64,000 bases of DNA from Lathyrus oleraceus (GCF_024323335.1 NC_066583.1:369089452-369153451), one strand, 5' to 3'. Shown: positions 22,346 through 35,245, numbered from the stretch's first letter. Notes: generated by a model from the sequence alone, not told the origin. Numbers and translations: made by a program.

Positions 22346-25300
22346 AAAAGAAAAGAATAGCTCGCTAAGTTGAAAACCCGACAGGGCGGCTTAGGCAAAA
22401 ATGAGCGTCTCGGTGGATTGAAAACCCGAAAGGGCGATCCAGGCAAAAATTAGAGACATAAAAATAGAAAATAATTTCCCGATAAGTTGAGTACCCCACC
22501 TTGGGGCAACTTATGCAAAAAAAAATAGGGATTATGGCAAGTAACTGCATTCTGCTGATCTTCAGCGATTTTTAGAGACTTGTTTGAGCACAAGGGTTGA
22601 CATTGGTTCATCTTCAGCAGTGGTCAAAAACACAGTGGATATCAAGACTTGGTAGAAGGATTAAGGATCATTTGTATTCAATGTAACCCTTTTCCATGTA
22701 AATTACCATTTTTCAACTTTGTAAAATCCATGGAGTCTTGTCATTTACAGACTACCATTCTCTAAATAAAGTTGAGCTTTTATCCAATTGTTTCTACTCT
22801 TATTTACGTCAGCCAATAGTTTTAAATTTTTATTATGATCATTTTAAAATAAAATTTTTAAAATCAAAATCAAATTTTCTTAAATACATAAAAGCAAAAA
22901 CTTTTCCAAAGCAAGTAACAGTAATATCCACAGCATTTCAGTAAATAGCAAGTCCTTAAGTGTGAAGCATCTGAGGTCCCCCAAGCAGTAACTCTTCAGG
23001 TATCTCTAGGAATCAGTGTTGATTCATGTCCTCAGTAGAGTGTTGTTGTCCTCATCTAGCAGATTCAGTTCCCCGATGGATTGTTTGATACACTAGTGGA
23101 ATTTCTTTTCTGTTCCCCAGTTGAGTTGATTGATTCAAATCCCCAGCGGTGTGTCCTTGTCCCTAACAGAGTTTCGGTCTTCTCAGTGGAGTTCGTATTT
23201 CTTCAGCAGGTAGATCGTCATCAGAAGATATTTGATCTCTCCCCAGTAGATCGCTTTGGTATCTCCACCAATCTTTGTATCTTTGCTCCCAGCCAGAGTT
23301 CCTTCCTGGTTTCTGAGCAGCTTTTTGATTCCTCCCCAGTAGGGTTGTATCCCATTTTTATGGTGTTAACCTAAAATTCCCTATAGTTGGATGTGTTTTT
23401 TTCCTCAGCAGATCTCCTCCTTCCCCGACTAGGGTTTGAGCTTTTGGGATGTTGATCTCTTTGTTCTTCAGCAGTTTGTCTCCATGATTTTTTGTGGACT
23501 GGCCGAGGATTGTACCAGTGGTTCAATTTCTTTGCGACACCTCTATATCCTTCGTGATCGTTTTGTCAGCATAATCACCATATATACATATACATATACA
23601 TATACATTCATATAATTTCATGATTTGCATACCCTGCATCTTCATATTTGATTGGTTTGAGATTTTCCTTCTCTGTTATGGCGGTACTTTATCCCCATAC
23701 CAAATCTGGTGTCTGTCCTCCTTCAATTGTAGAGTGTAAGCCCCTAAGCAGAAAAGACTTTAACCTTTCTTTGTTCCCCCGCTGAGTTTATTTCCTCGTG
23801 GATGATTGTTATTTCAGTTTCCTCTCCAGCAAATTGTTTGGATGGAATTACTCCCCTTTAGTTATGTCCTCATTGGGTCGAGTCTTGATTGACCGTTTTC
23901 TTTATAGCTCTTACCTAGATAGATATTTTTGGTCCCCTAAGAGTCTATTACCCAATAACTGGTAATATTCTTCTTAGTCTATGGTTTGTTACTGCTTGCC
24001 CAATACCCGGCAAAAGTACCCCTTTTCTCCCAAGTGGAGTCCCCAGAAGTATATCCTTGATATGTTCATCTTAACCAGGTGACAGATATCTTTCTTTTCC
24101 CCGCAGGAGTATATCCTTAATATGTCCACTTTAACCAGTGACAAATATTCTCTTCTTTGGTATTCTACCCAGTAAAAAGGTAGTTGTAATTCCTACTCTT
24201 TTGTTTCCCCAGAGAGTTAATCCTTGATATGTTCATCTTAATCGATGATAGGTTTTCCTCTCCTTGTTGGTCATCTACCCAGTAACCGATAGTTATTCCC
24301 CTTTAGCAGAGTCTATCCTTGATATGTTCACTTTAACCGGTGATGGATTTTCTCTTCTTTGGTATTCTATCCAGTAACCAATAGATGTAATCCCTATTGT
24401 TCTCCCCTTTCAGAGTCTATCCTTGATATGTTCACTGTAACCGGTGACAAATTTTCTCTTTGTTTGGTCTTATACCCAGTAACCGGTAGCTGTAAATCCT
24501 ACTTTGTCCCCTCGCAGAGTTTAATCCTTGATATGTTCATCCTAACCGGTGACGGATTCCCTCTCCGACGGTTTTCTATCCAGTTTTCGATAGATGTAAT
24601 TCCCCTTTTATTGTTCAGTTGGTATATCCTTCATATGTTCATCCTAACCGATGACGGGTATCCTCCTTGACATCCCCAGGAAAATCTATCCTTGATATGT
24701 TCATCTTAACCGGTGGTGGATTTTCTTCCCTGTTGAGTTTATCCTTGATATGTTCATCTTAACCGATGACGGATACCCTCACCCTTTGGTCTTCTGCCTA
24801 GTAACTGGTAGTTGTAAATCCTATTTTCTGCAGTTTTTCCCCAGTAACCGGTAATGAAAACTTCCTCCTGGAGGTCCTCAGTGAGTCATCCTTGATATGT
24901 TCATCCTAACCGATGACAAATGTTCTCTCTGTCAAATCTTTATTATCTCCTTACCCAGTAACAGGTAGTAGATAATAAATTACTGTTCCTTCTGTGTTGA
25001 AGTTTACCGCTTCCCCAGTCGAGTCGAGTGCGCATTTCCTTAGTGAAATTGCTTTTCCCTACACGAGTCGAATATTTCGGTTTTTATCCTGACTTATTCG
25101 TATTCCTTGCAGATGTTTTTGTTCCCTCGGCTGAGTCTTTCCATTTTATATGGATCCCCTCAAGTTCCCCAGTAGTTTTAAGTCGTAGCCTGGCCTACGC
25201 ATAACTCTTTTTATCCCTAGAGTCTCTGTCTCCCCAGTGAGTTTTCCTTATGGAATGCATTGTGCTCCTGTGGATTTTCGGTCCCTCTGATTTCTTTTTC

Positions 25301-25470
25301 CTTTGTGGCAATATTTCCCCACAAAGCATTAACTTTTGCATTTATATCATTTGCATCATGAGGTCTCTTAAGGACCAAAATTTGTTTCTCTATGTTTTTA
25401 TTTAAGCCCATTCTACTGAGTCGAGCCAAAGATTTTAACCTTCACCTCCTCATTTAGAATGTCCTTAAAT
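22346..25470 (+). other. Ogre 3' untranslated region
   Basis: The 3.1 kb between the integrase stop and the polypurine tract has no credible ORF. It begins with two or three diverged copies of a short unit around TTGAAAACCCGA...GGGCG, has many CCCCAGTAG/CCCCAGCAG pieces at 23.0-23.5 kb, and ends with the tandem array described separately. Long repeat-rich 3' UTRs are known for Ogre-like elements. Confidence 0.7.
24040..24960 (+). repeat. Tandem array in Ogre 3' UTR, ~104 bp period
   Basis: About ten copies of the core ATCCTTGATATGTTCATC, followed by TTAACCGGTGACGG or variants, occur with regular spacing near 103-104 bp at 24,315, 24,419, 24,522 and 24,627. Shorter intervals occur elsewhere. 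A second element, ACCCAGTAACCGGTAG, alternates with the core. Copies differ by many substitutions, so the array is not recent. Confidence 0.85.
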
Positions 25471-25479
25471 AGGGGCAGG
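25471..25479 (+). promoter_or_regulatory. Polypurine tract
   Basis: AGGGGCAGG directly abuts the LTR start TGTAAGACCC. It would prime plus-strand DNA synthesis and marks this LTR as the 3' LTR of the element to its left. Confidence 0.7.
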
Positions 25480-28400
25480 TGTAAGACCCTAATTTTGACC
25501 CTAAGATCCCTCATGCATTTCATCACAAGCATTAAGCATTGGGATCATGCTTTGGCATCCTCCTTACCCCTCCTTCATTGGGTTTGTTTTGGGAGAGATC
25601 ACCAAGCACTTTGTGATTATATCATGCTTGTATTTTATCATTTTACTAACCAAAATACCTAAAATATGTCTTTGTAGTTTTCTAACTCTTTTGTAGGTAA
25701 GGGACATGATTTCCTTGATTCATTGATCACATCTAGGGTTTGAGACTCTCATAAACAAAGAGCACCATCAAGAATTGATTTAAGAATGGTTATGAGCATC
25801 ATGTATGAGTCCCAATTTCTTCTACATATTATATTGATCAAGTTTGCTTCAAGAGTTTGAGGGTGGTTTGCCTTGGAAACCCTAGTTTGACTAGGTATCT
25901 TAAGTAACTTCTCCAACAAGCTATCGCACTAATTGATCAAATTTCTCAAGGAACAATTCAAATTTCATCATATTATGCATGTATTATCTACCATGAGCCA
26001 AGAAAGTCAAGAGAATTGGAAATTAGCAAGTTGGTGGTTGGTGGTTGGCCAGATGAATTCATTTGATCAAAACTGGGTCTCCCTAGACCCTATCTCCTAC
26101 AATTTTCACCATATGAAAATGATTCCAAGATAAAACATACTCCAAATGACATTATAAACAACTTTCATGTTGAGACCTAGAGCTAGTTTTGCTTGGAAAA
26201 TCATTTTCTATGTTGCAACATTATAGGTCATTTTGTCTAAACCCTAATTTGAAAGTCAACTTCCCAAGGCCATAACTTGCTTAATTTTTATAAGATGAAA
26301 TATTTACAAGTTTTACAATCAAATTCAATGTGTCTACTTCAACTTTTATGTTTGTAGTGAGAGCTAATTCAACTTCTTTGCAGATGTGATATGAGGCTAC
26401 ATTATAGGTCACTTTTGACCTATACCATTGATCAAGTGATTTTGCCAAACTTCAAAAATGCATAACTCTATCATTTAAAATCCAAATGACATGAAACTGG
26501 TGACCATTTTGAAGGTATTTGAGATAGATACAACTTTGATGAAGACACTTTTCTCATTTGAAGCTCCCATGAAAAGTTAAGCAAGGTGGAATATTGAGAC
26601 ATATGGCTTGACACTTAGAAAATTTTCAATATGTCAAATTTTTACAAACTTCCACCTCAAATATATCCAAGTTCCAAGCTCCAAATGAAAAAGTATTCAA
26701 CATCAAACTTGTTCCTCTTGATCTCACCTTTCCAAAGAGCTAAAATTTATGCATTTTGGATGAGAAATGCATACGCTGCGCATGGCTTAAACAAGCTGGT
26801 ATCATGTGTCATGTATCAAACTTCAAACAACAATGCTCAATTGCCTTGCAATCCAATCCACCTCCAATGCATCTGAACTTTATTATGGACTTTTGAACAA
26901 TCATTTGATGGGCATATGCGCGCCCATGCAGCTTCTTACATCACTTTGCCAAAATTGAAAACTTGAAAGGAGTGTGCAATTAACACTTGAATTCTCTATA
27001 AATTGAAGCTCAATTACTCAGAATCAACACACACACTGCGCAAGCTTTGATTCCCCACAGAAAACCCTTCATACCAAGAGGATAAACCTGAGAAATTCAT
27101 TTGAATTTGAGCTTGAATCTCCACTGTTTTGGAATTCAATTCTCCAGGAGTCCTTTGATTCTAAGCCATTCATTCCTCTTCTGCAAGAAATTGGAGTGAA
27201 GCAAAGCACGTTTCAGATCAAGATCTAGCAAGCTCAAACCTCCATTGAAGGTATTTTGCAGAAAATTTGATCTCTTCGATTCTCCTTGTTTCTTGCTCAA
27301 TTCTCTTGATTATTGTGTTGGCTGAAGTCCTACCAATGTAGGCAAGGTGTTTGAGTTATTTTGATGCTGAATCGAAGCAACTCAAATCATGAACCTCCTT
27401 TTTCAATTCCACATATCTCTCAATATAGTTGGAATTTGAAGAAATAGAGGTGATATTCGTGCTCAGTGATGTTTTCTCTTTAAAATCATGTCCCTATTTG
27501 AAATTTTGGTGATGGTTGATGATGACCAGTCCGGCGAAGCTCGCCGGAGAAGACAACCGGAGCTCGGGCTCCGGTGATGATGTGTTTGAGGTCTAGATCG
27601 TGTGATCCAACTCGTGTGTTCTAATTTTAACCGTGCATTGTGATTACCAATGCACGATCGTGCATTGGTGGAACGCGCGCTGTGGATCATCAGATCTGCC
27701 ACCTCAATTAATGAGGGAGATCTGATGGTCCACGTATTTTTGCAATTTCTGATTTTTCCTTTTATTTCATTTTCTTAAATAATTCATATTAAATTCAATA
27801 TTGGTCCAAAAAATATGGGACTTTCCCACAAAAAAACTCAAATATTTTTCTCTTTTATATTCTGAATTAAAATTATTTTTTCGATCATTATTAATATTTT
27901 TCATGAATTAATTGATTTTTCATTTGTTTTTATTTGTTTAAAAATATTTTTAAGTGTCCAAAAATTCTTTAAAAAATTATCCAAGGTCCTTTGACCTCGT
28001 TTGACCTATGATAAATCACATGGCCATTTATTTGGTGTTTTGATGTGATTTTAGGATTTGAACAAAACATATTTGAATTTAATGCATTATTTTAATATTT
28101 TTAATTGAATAAATGTCATTTTAATTGTGTTGACCATTTGGATTGACTTATTTGAGTTTCTCATTTGTTGTTGGGCCTTGGTCAAGGTTGATTTGACTTT
28201 GTAAAGTTAATATTATTGGATTTAGGGGATTGATGGAGTGTACATTCCATCTCCCAAAATGAATGAATAATATTAATCTGGTAAAAGTCCTCCTTTGACC
28301 AATTTGTGATCTCATTCATCCATTTCCCTCTTCATCTAATTCCCCTTCTTCATCCATTCATTTTCAATTGGCCAATGACATCTCAAAGTACAAATGCTAG

Positions 28401-30124
28401 TTGATTGAAAGATTAACATGAGTGTGGATGAGGTTAAGCCACACCTTTGCATTTTTTTTGTCTGGTATGTTTAATGAGTATAGTTCTTAATAATATGTCT
28501 CCAACATGCATTAACACCAAAAGTGTATTGCCCAGCCTCAAATATTTGTGACTCCTACATAAGTCCAATTACGATTCCTTAACATAGCGCTAAATTTGTG
28601 ACACAAAAGGCATAAGCATTCTAGTTAGTGAGATTGTAAGTCTCCCCTCTTCCATGGTGTTGCATGGAAACTTGGCCTTCTTTCCTTACTTTGGAAGATG
28701 TTTTGGTTCAAGGATCCATGCTTGTGGTAAGTGGGTTGAGTGTTCTCCAAAGAATGTCTTGAAATCAAAAAAGCAAAACAAAACTAACTATTGACTTACT
28801 AACCATTAACTTTTACTTTCAAGCTTTTTACTTTTAATGCAATTTACGTTTAGCACTATTATCATTTATTATTGTACATATCATTCTAGTTATTTATGTT
28901 TATGCAATTTTCACTTTGTCCACTTGGACCATATTGTGTGATATACTTTGTTACTTTGTTTGTTTGATTGGTCTTTGACCATTAATGCACATAATAATAA
29001 CAAAAACCCTAAAAGACAATTTGAGTGGACTGTTGTTTTGATCTCCCCAATTGGACTTAGAATTTAGGCAACATTCATTTGTTAATGGACTTGGCCAATG
29101 CCAATTTATTGAAAGACCAAGAACTTGCAAGTTTGAATTCATCTGACACATCATTCAAGATCTCTCCAGATTCATCTGCTACATAGGCTATTTTGAAGAA
29201 GATCATGAAGTGGATAAGCTTGGATGAGGCCATCTTTATTTGATGCCTTTTCTCTTCAAGATTGATATAATTGTGCATTTGTGTGTTGCTTGATTCTAAA
29301 AAGTCCAAGGGAATTATGGGTTTCTATTGACATACTTGTCTATTGGATTGCTCCCATTTGGTAAGATCTTTTCAACTTTAAACTTTTAAATTTCTTGTAT
29401 CTAGGGTAGTCTCTTCATCTTCTCCCCATTTCTTTAATTTCAAAATCTCTCCCTCTATGTTTTAAAACTTCTTTGTGTTAAAACTTCTTTGTGTGAACTA
29501 CTTTTGTTCTAAACTTTGACCACTTTCAAAAAGGTAGAAACTTTGGCCTTATGCCATTGCATTTTAAAACTTATTTTCTTAAATCAAACTTGTAAATAAA
29601 CTTAACTATGCTTGACTTAAACTTTCAAAAAAGCCAAAAAGAACTAAATCATTCAAACCATTTTAGGCCTTTGTGCCTTTCAAACTTAATTTTTGTTAAA
29701 AACAACATACTCCCTTTGAAATTTCTAGCACGAACTACGAGGTTTTGATCCCTCATTTTTATCTTGGTACGTAGGCACAAGACCGAAGGTCTTGTCAAAC
29801 ACAAAAATATAATTAATCAATTATTTTCTCATCCCCCCATTCTATTTGTTTGTAAACATCACTTTATACCAAGTACATATGCACACAAAAAGGGCTCCCT
29901 AGGAGTACCTAGGACACTTTGGGTGCTAACACCTTCCCTCTGTGTAACCAACCCCCTTACCTGTGATCTCTGATTTTTATTTGAAAACTTCTTACTATTT
30001 GGGTTTTGTTCGCATTTTTCCCTCTTCCCTTGGAAACAATAAAATCGCGGTGGCGACTCTTGTTAATTGATCTTTAGCTTGTCAATAGCTTAATGATCAT
30101 GAATTTCCCACTATAGAAATTAAG
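25480..30124 (+). mobile_element. Ogre LTR shared by two internal regions, 4.6 kb
   Basis: The LTR starts TGTAAGACCCTAATTTTGAC and ends between about 30,108 and 30,124, just before a PBS. Its sequence differs from the LTR family at 1-4,044 and 8,885-14,399, so it is another Ogre subfamily. A TATA motif lies at 26,997 and a GC-rich island at 27,520-27,580. The end region with GGTACGTAGGC and GTGCTAACACCTTCCC is typical of the lineage. It follows PPT and pol on the left and precedes PBS and ORF1 on the right. Confidence 0.85.
26997..27003 (+). promoter_or_regulatory. LTR TATA box
   Basis: TATAAAT lies in the middle of the LTR, about 525 bp before the GC-rich island. This matches the layout of the other two Ogre LTRs. 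Confidence 0.4.
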
Positions 30125-30142
30125 TGGCGACTCTGTTGGGGA
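30125..30142 (+). promoter_or_regulatory. Primer binding site (Ogre type)
   Basis: TGGCGACTCTGTTGGGGA differs by one base from the site at 8,865-8,882. Its presence after the LTR shows that a second Ogre internal region begins here. Confidence 0.8.
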
Positions 30143-30965
30143 GTAGTCTCTAGTGGGTTTAGCCTACTTTTTGTGTGAATATATTTGTATATATGTATGT
30201 GTGATATAATTTGCTTGTTGTGCTTAGTGATCTGTGAGTGGTGAGATAAGTTCTAACCCGAACTTGAGTGCAATTAAGATAGGAGGATGGTATAGTCATG
30301 TTCGACTTGTGTGGAGTAGTCCTTAACAATTTGGCTTGAGATCCATCTACTCAGTGGAGACTCCTTTGGATTTGGAAATGTCACACAAGTATTTATTGTT
30401 AGGCATGACTATTTCTAATTGGGTCTGAGAAGCTAAGGAGTTTAGAACACCTAACCCATCTTGGCCTATTTAGGGCGTAGTACGGAAACAATTCAGGTGT
30501 AGACTTGATAACAGTTGTTATGCGATACTACACTCAGACGAGTTTCTCTTTAGAATATTATGGGTCGATGACTCAGTCATCTTAACCTGTAATTTCCTAT
30601 AGATGGAATTAAAACTCTGGGAACTTTTTAGAACATGATCTACAGGTTTTATCCTTAGTTCACTCCTTTGGGATGGTTCTTACCCAGACTCCATGCTCGT
30701 GACTCGAAACAAAACCTTGATTCTTGGTTGATCCAATCAAGTCTTGTCAATATCAATGGAACTTGGGTGTTGATAAGGTGAAAACCATAATCCACCAAAA
30801 TGGATGATTGATCTTGACAATGACTTGATTCATCCCTTGACCTTTGTTTGCCTTGTGTGTGATCCCATACTTGTGATTGTTGCATTCATGCATTCATGCG
30901 CATCATAACATTCATCACACAAAATTTCAAGGAACTAAGGTATCATTTGCAAATATTTTCAGACC
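30143..30965 (+). other. Ogre leader between PBS and ORF1
   Basis: About 0.8 kb has no supported ORF. It reads as the untranslated leader of the second Ogre copy, ending with GCATTCATGCGCATC-type sequence shortly before the ORF1 start. Confidence 0.5.
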
Positions 30966-31537
30966 ATGGATTATGGACGAAGGAACACTAAGAAGTACAG
31001 TTTCAGATGTACCGACTTGAAAGAGCTAAGGAAGCTAGCATCTTTTGTATTAGATCCCTTGGACTTTAAACAACGTCATGGGAAGCTTCTGTCCATCTTG
31101 TATGATGATGTAGTGGAAGGACTCTTGAGTGTATTGGTGCAGTTCTATGATCCTCTCTACCATTGTTTCACATTCCCAGATTTTCAGCTTGTGCCTACCT
31201 TGGAGGAGTATTCTCATCTTTTAGGGATACCTGTTTCTAGTAGAGTACCTGTTAGTGGATTGAAGGAGATTCCCCGATCTAGTATTATTGTTGAAGCTCT
31301 TCACTTGAAGAAGTCTGAGATAGAGGCTCATTGGGTGAAGAAAGGAGGGTTATTTGGATTGCCATATGTTTTCCTCATCAAGGAAGCTACCACTTTCACT
31401 CAAGCTGGTAGTGTGGATGCTTTTGAAGCTATCTTTGTGTTGCTCATTTATGGATTAGCTTTGTTCCCTAACATTGACAATTTTGTTGATGTTAACGCCA
31501 TTAGACTTTTCTTAATTGGGAATCATGTGCCTACTTT
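30966..31537 (+). pseudogene. Ogre ORF1, N-terminal part
   Basis: An open frame of about 190 residues starts MDYGRRNTKKYSF and contains FTFPDFQLVPTLEEYSHLLG, a motif typical of the Ogre ORF1 protein and resembling plant-mobile-domain-like proteins. Its role is not known. The frame is clean but is cut after NHVPTL at about 31,537, where sequence from the end of a copia polyprotein begins in another phase. The rest of ORF1, gag and pol of this copy are absent. Confidence 0.75.
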
Positions 31538-31686
31538 GAGAGATAATAGATAGAGGAGATGTGAAAATATACAGAGTACCTACACTTGACAATATTGATG
31601 ACCCACTGACAAAGCCTCTTGCGCAGCAGAAGCATGATGGCCATACTAGATCTATGCGCATTATGGGTATGCCTGATTGGATCTAG
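31538..31686 (+). pseudogene. Copia RNase H C-terminal tail
   Basis: In a frame shifted by one from the Ogre ORF1, the sequence reads EIIDRGDVKIYRV, then DDPLTKPLAQQKHDGHTRSM and ends PDWI before a stop. This is the usual end of a Ty1-copia polyprotein. It is followed at once by a polypurine stretch (AGTGGGAGA) and the LTR start. Everything upstream in the copia element is missing, so this is an illegitimate junction with the Ogre fragment. Confidence 0.8.
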
Positions 31687-31700
31687 TGCTAGTGGGAGAT

Positions 31701-33047
31701 TGTTGGTGTAAGCCCTAAATGCCAATACTTTTGGTACTTGTATCAAATTATTTATTAATAATAAAAGGCTTTTTCTTTATTATGTTTGTTTAATAAAGTC
31801 TCTAGAATAACTAGTCCATTTAATGTATCAAGTGTGAGTTAATCATGAGACCCCATTAAACATAAGGACATTGTTCTTAAAGTATTCGTAGTCGAGCTTT
31901 GTTGTGAAGTGTGATAACATTAAAGCATTAGGACTATTATGTATATAGACTGATGATCACATCTTATGGATTATGGATAAGGAGTTATCAAGTCTTAAAC
32001 ATAGGTATGAATATTAGGATTAATATTTATACTGGATTGACCCGCTATGAGAATTCTACATAGAATGTTATGCAAAATGTCATAAGTTATTCTTATGGTG
32101 ATAGTGGTGTATACCACCCTTCGACCTGAAACCACTATGGACCCTAGATGTAGAGTCGAGTGATTTATTGTTGATCAAACATTGTCCATAATTGGATGAC
32201 CATTAAGATAGTTGATGGGTACTCCACGGAGCATGCTGAGGGACATGACTAATCTAGATGGAATTTTCCCATCATGTGTAACAGGATAAATGTCTAAGGG
32301 CCCAATATTGAACTGGACAAGAATGACATGGTTTATGCCTTGTGTTCAATATAGACATAAGGGAAAAAGGATAAATTATACACACAAGTATTATCACAAA
32401 AAGGGATTTGTCAGATCACATGACATTTTCGTTTCTTGGGTAGCAGTGATGTGTTTCTAGATACCGCTCATTGTTTATCATGTTAAATACGTGATTTAAT
32501 ATAATTTCCAATGTCACAAAAATCTATAGGGTCACACACAAAAGGACAGATTGATGAGAGATAGAGTAAATAAGGAACACCTAAGGTACGGTGCACTTAG
32601 GTGAATTGTAGAACATCGTAAGTTACGGTGCACTTAAGTAGAATACGAAATATGGTAAGATACCACGCGCTTAAGTGATTTTAGGTATACCATAAGATAT
32701 GGGCCACATACACTTAAGTGGGCTTTTTAGCTTGTAGCCCACACAAGTGCTTCTATAAATAGAACCATTGTGCAGAAGCATTTCATTAGATGAAATTTTG
32801 TTTCTCTCTCTATATCATTCAAAGCCTTCATTCGTAGCAGCTAGCACTGAGACTGAAGGAATTCGTTCGTGTGGACTGAGTAAAGGTGTTGTCGCCATTC
32901 AACGCTCATGATTACTCCTTAGATCTGCATCAAAGGTTACAATCGCTACAAGAGGTAATGATTTCTATCATTGGTCATGCCCATTCATAAGGATCACTAA
33001 AGGAGAATTTTTTAATTTCCGCTGCGTTTTGGATCGCAATTTTCCTT
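31701..33047 (+). mobile_element. Copia 3' LTR
   Basis: The LTR starts TGTTGGTGTAAGCCC right after the polypurine stretch. It contains TATAAAT at 32,754 with a plausible transcribed leader after it, and ends near GCTGCGTTTTGGATCGC at about 33,047. The exact end is uncertain because no second LTR is in the window. No PBS follows. Confidence 0.7.
32754..32760 (+). promoter_or_regulatory. Copia LTR TATA box
   Basis: CTATAAATAGAACC sits about two-thirds through the LTR, the usual promoter position. Confidence 0.5.
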
Positions 33048-34445
33048 TAGACTGGGGATAATTTCTATGTTTGACCCTATTTACTAGAGTACTTACATGA
33101 TCATGCCACATACCTACTTCTATTTTCAAACTTCTTGACATATAACTACAAAGAAATCTATCATGCTTAGCTCTACTCAACTTTTTTCATTTCACTCAAA
33201 TGATATTCAAAGGAATGAGTCAATAAAGATGAAAGTTCCATTTTACCATAAGTTTAAACAATTTTACACACATTCTTGCAGTCCTAAAGGTTGTAGTGAA
33301 GCCTGGGTTAAGGTAGGATAATTTTAAGGAGAATAGACTTTTATTCTTCGGAGTTAAGTAACTTATCCTTAAAATCATCCAAACATAAATTCATTCATTT
33401 TTTATATTACTATAACCTACACTTTAAGGGATGGTCCTAACTTATAGAGACTTGACCTTTTTTTATTCTCAAGGATAGTCATTCTTTTTGTTATTATTTT
33501 TTCCTTTTTTGATGGATACTATAGACCAAGGGTTTACCATACACTTTGTAACACAAAGAAAGGGATAATGATAAAAGTGGATCAAAAGGGATATAATCAT
33601 AATAAAAGGGGTAGTGCTAAGGAGATCTAGGTTCCAAAAAAAATTGCCTCAGTGTGTGAACAGTGTTGTTGGATCTAAGAATACAAACACTAAGGGGTGA
33701 ATTATGTGTAATTAAAAATTCATTTTCAAAACAAAATATTTTACAAAAACTAAGTTTAAAAAGCTTTTGTAAAACAAACAGGGTAATAGCAATGTAAATA
33801 AGAAAATAGAAAAGTAAAGAGTTAATGGATAATAGGATTACACCAGAGAACTATAAAGGTTAAGTTTCAAGGAAGTGACATGCTTTTCTCCCCAAAAATT
33901 CATTCTCGAGAGTTTCCAATATGATGAGAGCTTTAAACAGGCTTTTCCCTCGAACCTGCTCTTGGGTTATCCCTCATATTTGGAGTCTCCCAAATGATAG
34001 TGGGTTAGTATCCCATGTGTGCGTAAGCCTTTGTCATTATAAAACAAGGAGAATTAGGCCAACAATTCATAAGATGAGAAACAGCAAAAGAAAAATTGAG
34101 AGAAGAGTGAAATTCTAGCAGCCCCAATTCAGCACTTATCAGTCCCACGAGATCAGAATTTTCTCACAATCCAACTGTCGCATCATCCTGATTTTTGGTG
34201 AAAGCATTCAGCACTCATATAGGTACATTTTAAAATATGGAGATCGGATTTTGAGCATTCTAAGTTCGTCTAATGAATCCACTTCTGAGGTGTAGTGGTT
34301 TATGGTTTCTTTGGTTGATTGTCTCTCTGGATTCTTATTGTATTCCAAGATTGATTATAGATCGTGATGATATTGATGTATGCCTCTAACTAGTGTTAGA
34401 GAGAAACTTGATTATACTCATTGTTTGATTATAATGGATATTTAA
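33048..34445. other. Unassigned non-coding sequence
   Basis: This 1.4 kb is AT-rich with only short random ORFs. Part of it (about 33,650-33,720) resembles retrotransposon leader/LTR text but I cannot assign it. Confidence 0.3.
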
Positions 34446-35245
34446 GTGACCTATGGGTCACGTGGTTTTTTATTCCTAGTTAACAAAGTTTTTCTGGTTT
34501 TCTATAGTGAAAACCCCGATGGAAAAAGTGATGAAGAATGGGCTTTGTTGCATAGACAAGTTTGTGGTTACATTCGCCAATGGGTGGATGATGATGTTTT
34601 AAATCATGTGAGCCTGGAGACTCATTCTGGCTCTATTTGTACCAAACTTGATGATTTGTATGAAAGAAATATGGGATACAATAAGTTGTTCTTGTTTAAG
34701 CAATTAATGTCATTAAGGTATAGTGATGGTTCACCAATGACCAATCACTTGAACATTTTCCAAGGGATTCTAAATCAATTTTAGGCGATGCGTATTACTT
34801 TTGAGGATGAAATTCAAGGTTTGTGGCTTCTTGTTACTTTGCCTAAATCTTGGGAGACTTTTAGGACATCCTTGTCTAACTCCATTCCGAATGGCATCAT
34901 CTCGATGGACTTAGTTAAAAGTAGTATATTGAATAAGGAGTTGAGGCATAAGTCACAAGGTTCTTGTTCACATTCTAAGGTGTTGGTTACTTAACCAATG
35001 GGGAGACATCAAAATAGAGGTTCAAATAGTCTTGGGACATCACGTGGTTAATCATAAGAAGGCTCTAATAGATTCTCTAATATTGAGTGTCATCATTGTA
35101 AGGAAAAAGGACACATAAAAAGGTATTGCCAGAAGTTGAAAAGGCAAAAGAAGAAGAAATACTACAATAACAATAAAAAGGAAGGTAACAATAATGAAGA
35201 TGGTGCTATTATTAATGATATCTTTGTTGTTTGTGATAGTTGTAT
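34446..35245 (+). pseudogene. Copia gag pseudogene with CCHC knuckle
   Basis: All pieces share one frame. Visible are EEWALLHRQVCGYIRQWVDDDVLNHV, LDDLYERNMGYNKLFLFKQLMSL and LPKSWETFRTSLSNS, characteristic of the gag of copia elements (UBN2-type). A zinc knuckle CHHCKEKGHIKRYC lies at 35,088-35,129, followed by a Lys-rich run. Stops occur at 34,782, 34,992 and twice near 35,050. The sequence breaks near 35,245 into an Ogre-type LTR fragment, so protease, integrase and RT are missing. Confidence 0.8.

Noticed and set aside
30966..31537. Clean ORF that could be taken for a host gene
   Set aside because: Its position after LTR and PBS and its FTFPDFQLVPTLEEY motif mark it as Ogre ORF1.
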